Origin: Verrucosispora sp. NA02020
Lineage (GTDB): Bacteria; Actinomycetota; Actinomycetes; Mycobacteriales; Micromonosporaceae
Direction: 5' to 3'
DNA: 64,000 nucleotides
Assembly (NCBI RefSeq): GCF_013364215.1
Contig: NZ_CP054923.1
Coordinates: 3,968,001 to 4,032,000, forward strand
Under the pieces are notes generated by a model. It was not told where the DNA came from, did not search any database, and saw nothing but the letters and a program-made list of their open reading frames with translations. Each line of letters starts with the position of its first letter. The stretch's first letter is position 1. Shown here piece after piece: positions 62,805 to 64,000 of this stretch. Made by a program: the position numbers and the translations under genes.

Positions 62805-64000
62805 ATGCCGTCGCGGCAGGACCAGCTCCACTCGTACCAGTTCACCCTCCAGCGGGTGGTGGCGGCGCTGGTGATGCGCGAGACCGACCCGGTGCAGTCA
62901 CCGATGCGTCGGCTCGCCGGTGCCGCGCTGGCCAGCGTCCTGGTGGCGGTCGTCGGGCTGGGGGCGTTCGCCCTCTACGGCCTGTTCACCGGGGGTGGCG
63001 CGACGTGGCGGGACACCGCCGCCGTCATCGTCGAGAAGGAGTCCGGTGCCCGGTTCGTCTACCGCGAACAACGCCTGCACCCGGTGCGCAACTACGCGTC
63101 GGCGCTGCTCATCGTCGGTGCGGAGCAGCCGAGAACCGTGGTGGTGTCACGCCGTTCGCTCGACGGGGTGCCGCGTGGCGTACCGCTGGGCATCGGCGAC
63201 GCACCCGACTCGCTACCGGACACCCGGCGGCTCACCACCGCGCCGTGGACGGTCTGCTCGTCGGTGGCGACCCCGGCCGGAACCGAGCGGCCCCGCTCGG
63301 TGCTGATGATCGGCGCCGGGGCCGACGACGGTCGGCCGCTCGGCGCGTACGCCCTGCTGCTGCGCGCCCCCGACGGCGCGCTGCACCTGCTCTGGCAGCA
63401 GCGACGGCACCTGGTCCGGGACACCGACCGGGTGCTGGCCGCGTTGGCGGTCACCCGGGCGCGGGCCGTTCCGGTGGCTGCGGCCCTGCTCAACGCCGTC
63501 CCGGCCGGGACGGACCTGAAGCCGCTGGAGATACCCGGCCTCGGTGACCGCTCCGTCGGCGTCGCCGGTGCGCGGGTCGGCGACGCGCTGGTGGTGCGCA
63601 ACCCCGGTGGCGGACGGCAGTACGCGGTGGTGCTCCGCGACGGTCTGGCCGGCATCACCGAGTTGCAGGCCGCGCTGCTGCTGGCCCGGACCGGCCAGCG
63701 CGAGCCGGACCAGGTCAGCCTCGGTCGCTTCGCCGCCCTGCCGCAACTCGACGACCTCGCCCCGAACGGAGCCGGCGCGCCACCCGAACTGCCGCCGCCG
63801 CTGGCCACCGAGGACGCGTCGACGCTCTGCGCGCGGGTCGGCGACGACACCGGCCCGGTCGACGTACGCCTGGGCGTGGCCCTGCCGGAGCCGGCCGCCG
63901 CCCCGCACCGACCGACCGGTCAGGTGGCCGAGCAGGTGGTGGTGGAGCCGGGACGTGGCGCGGTGGTCGAGTCCGTCGCCGCACCCGGTGCCACCGGCGG
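62805..64000 (+). CDS. eccB: Type VII secretion protein EccB (3' end outside window)
   Basis: Membrane-anchored ESX component. It starts MPSRQDQLHSYQFTLQRVVAALVMRETDPVQSPMRR, a hallmark of EccB, and has one helix (LAGAALASVLVAVVGLGAFALYGL) and then the large extracytoplasmic repeat region (VIVEKESGARFVY, LHPVRNYASALLIVG, VPRGVPLGIGDAPDSLP). GGAGGAGA precedes ATG 62805. About 398 codons are present before the window ends. The rest of an ESX locus should follow beyond 64000. Confidence 0.93.
   Translation, partial: MPSRQDQLHSYQFTLQRVVAALVMRETDPVQSPMRRLAGAALASVLVAVVGLGAFALYGLFTGGGATWRDTAAVIVEKESGARFVYREQRLHPVRNYASALLIVGAEQPRTVVVSRRSLDGVPRGVPLGIGDAPDSLPDTRRLTTAPWTVCSSVATPAGTERPRSVLMIGAGADDGRPLGAYALLLRAPDGALHLLWQQRRHLVRDTDRVLAALAVTRARAVPVAAALLNAVPAGTDLKPLEIPGLGDRSVGVAGARVGDALVVRNPGGGRQYAVVLRDGLAGITELQAALLLARTGQREPDQVSLGRFAALPQLDDLAPNGAGAPPELPPPLATEDASTLCARVGDDTGPVDVRLGVALPEPAAAPHRPTGQVAEQVVVEPGRGAVVESVAAPGATG

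Overview
High-GC (about 70% or more by eye) actinobacterial chromosome segment. GTG and TTG starts, chains of 4-nt ATGA/GTGA gene overlaps, a partial type VII secretion gene (eccB) and a conserved terminator-like hairpin repeat all suggest the Micromonosporaceae, probably Micromonospora. That assignment is inference; no rRNA or other phylogenetic marker is present. I see no tRNA, rRNA, CRISPR array, transposase or phage gene.

Layout. (a) 1-9.6 kb: secreted plant-polymer hydrolases (GH127 beta-L-arabinofuranosidase, a GH51-like enzyme with Fn3 and CBM2, a cutinase/PET-hydrolase-type polyesterase), plus an MFS exporter, a MarR-GNAT fusion and AidB. (b) 9.7-15.4 kb: a complete Liv-type ABC importer (livG-F-H-M-K) with a TetR regulator. 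(c) 15.4-22.8 kb: a LAL-type LuxR regulator, then a second importer of the TauA/NMT1 type with two permeases, and a PaaX regulator. (d) 22.7-27.1 kb: CoA ligase, MaoC hydratase, amidohydrolase and SDR in one operon with a divergent MarR. This gene set looks like actinobacterial hydroxycinnamate side-chain degradation. (e) 27.2-36.2 kb: a secreted DUF6351-type esterase-like protein, PaaX and IclR regulators, vanillate O-demethylase (vanA, a 72-aa embedded gene, vanB), a GntR regulator and a secreted esterase. (f) 36.3-40.8 kb: alcohol and aldehyde dehydrogenases, TetR and an acyl-CoA dehydrogenase. (g) 40.8-48.6 kb: a frameshifted macrolide-type glycosyltransferase, a GNAT, a secreted beta-helix protein, a PepSY membrane protein, a WYL regulator and an epoxide hydrolase. 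(h) 48.6-56.3 kb: pobA divergent from pcaIJHGBDC-pcaR, a protocatechuate beta-ketoadipate operon without pcaF. (i) 56.4-64 kb: Na+/H+ antiporter, PucR/CdaR regulator, a ferredoxin reductase plus acyl desaturase pair (DesA3 type), a small membrane protein, a spermidine-synthase-fold protein and partial eccB.

How it fits together (inference). Secreted glycosidases and esterases would release pentoses, cutin monomers and ester-linked hydroxycinnamates from plant cell walls. Two ABC importers could bring aromatic acids in. The 22.7-26.6 kb operon would shorten hydroxycinnamates to hydroxybenzoate or vanillate. PobA and VanAB would converge on protocatechuate, and PcaGH-B-C-D-IJ would carry it to 3-oxoadipyl-CoA. 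About a dozen transcriptional regulators of eight families are interleaved. Several candidate operators can be read directly, including a repeated site shared by the ALDH and acyl-CoA dehydrogenase promoters and GTTCG/CGAAC repeats between pobA and pcaI.
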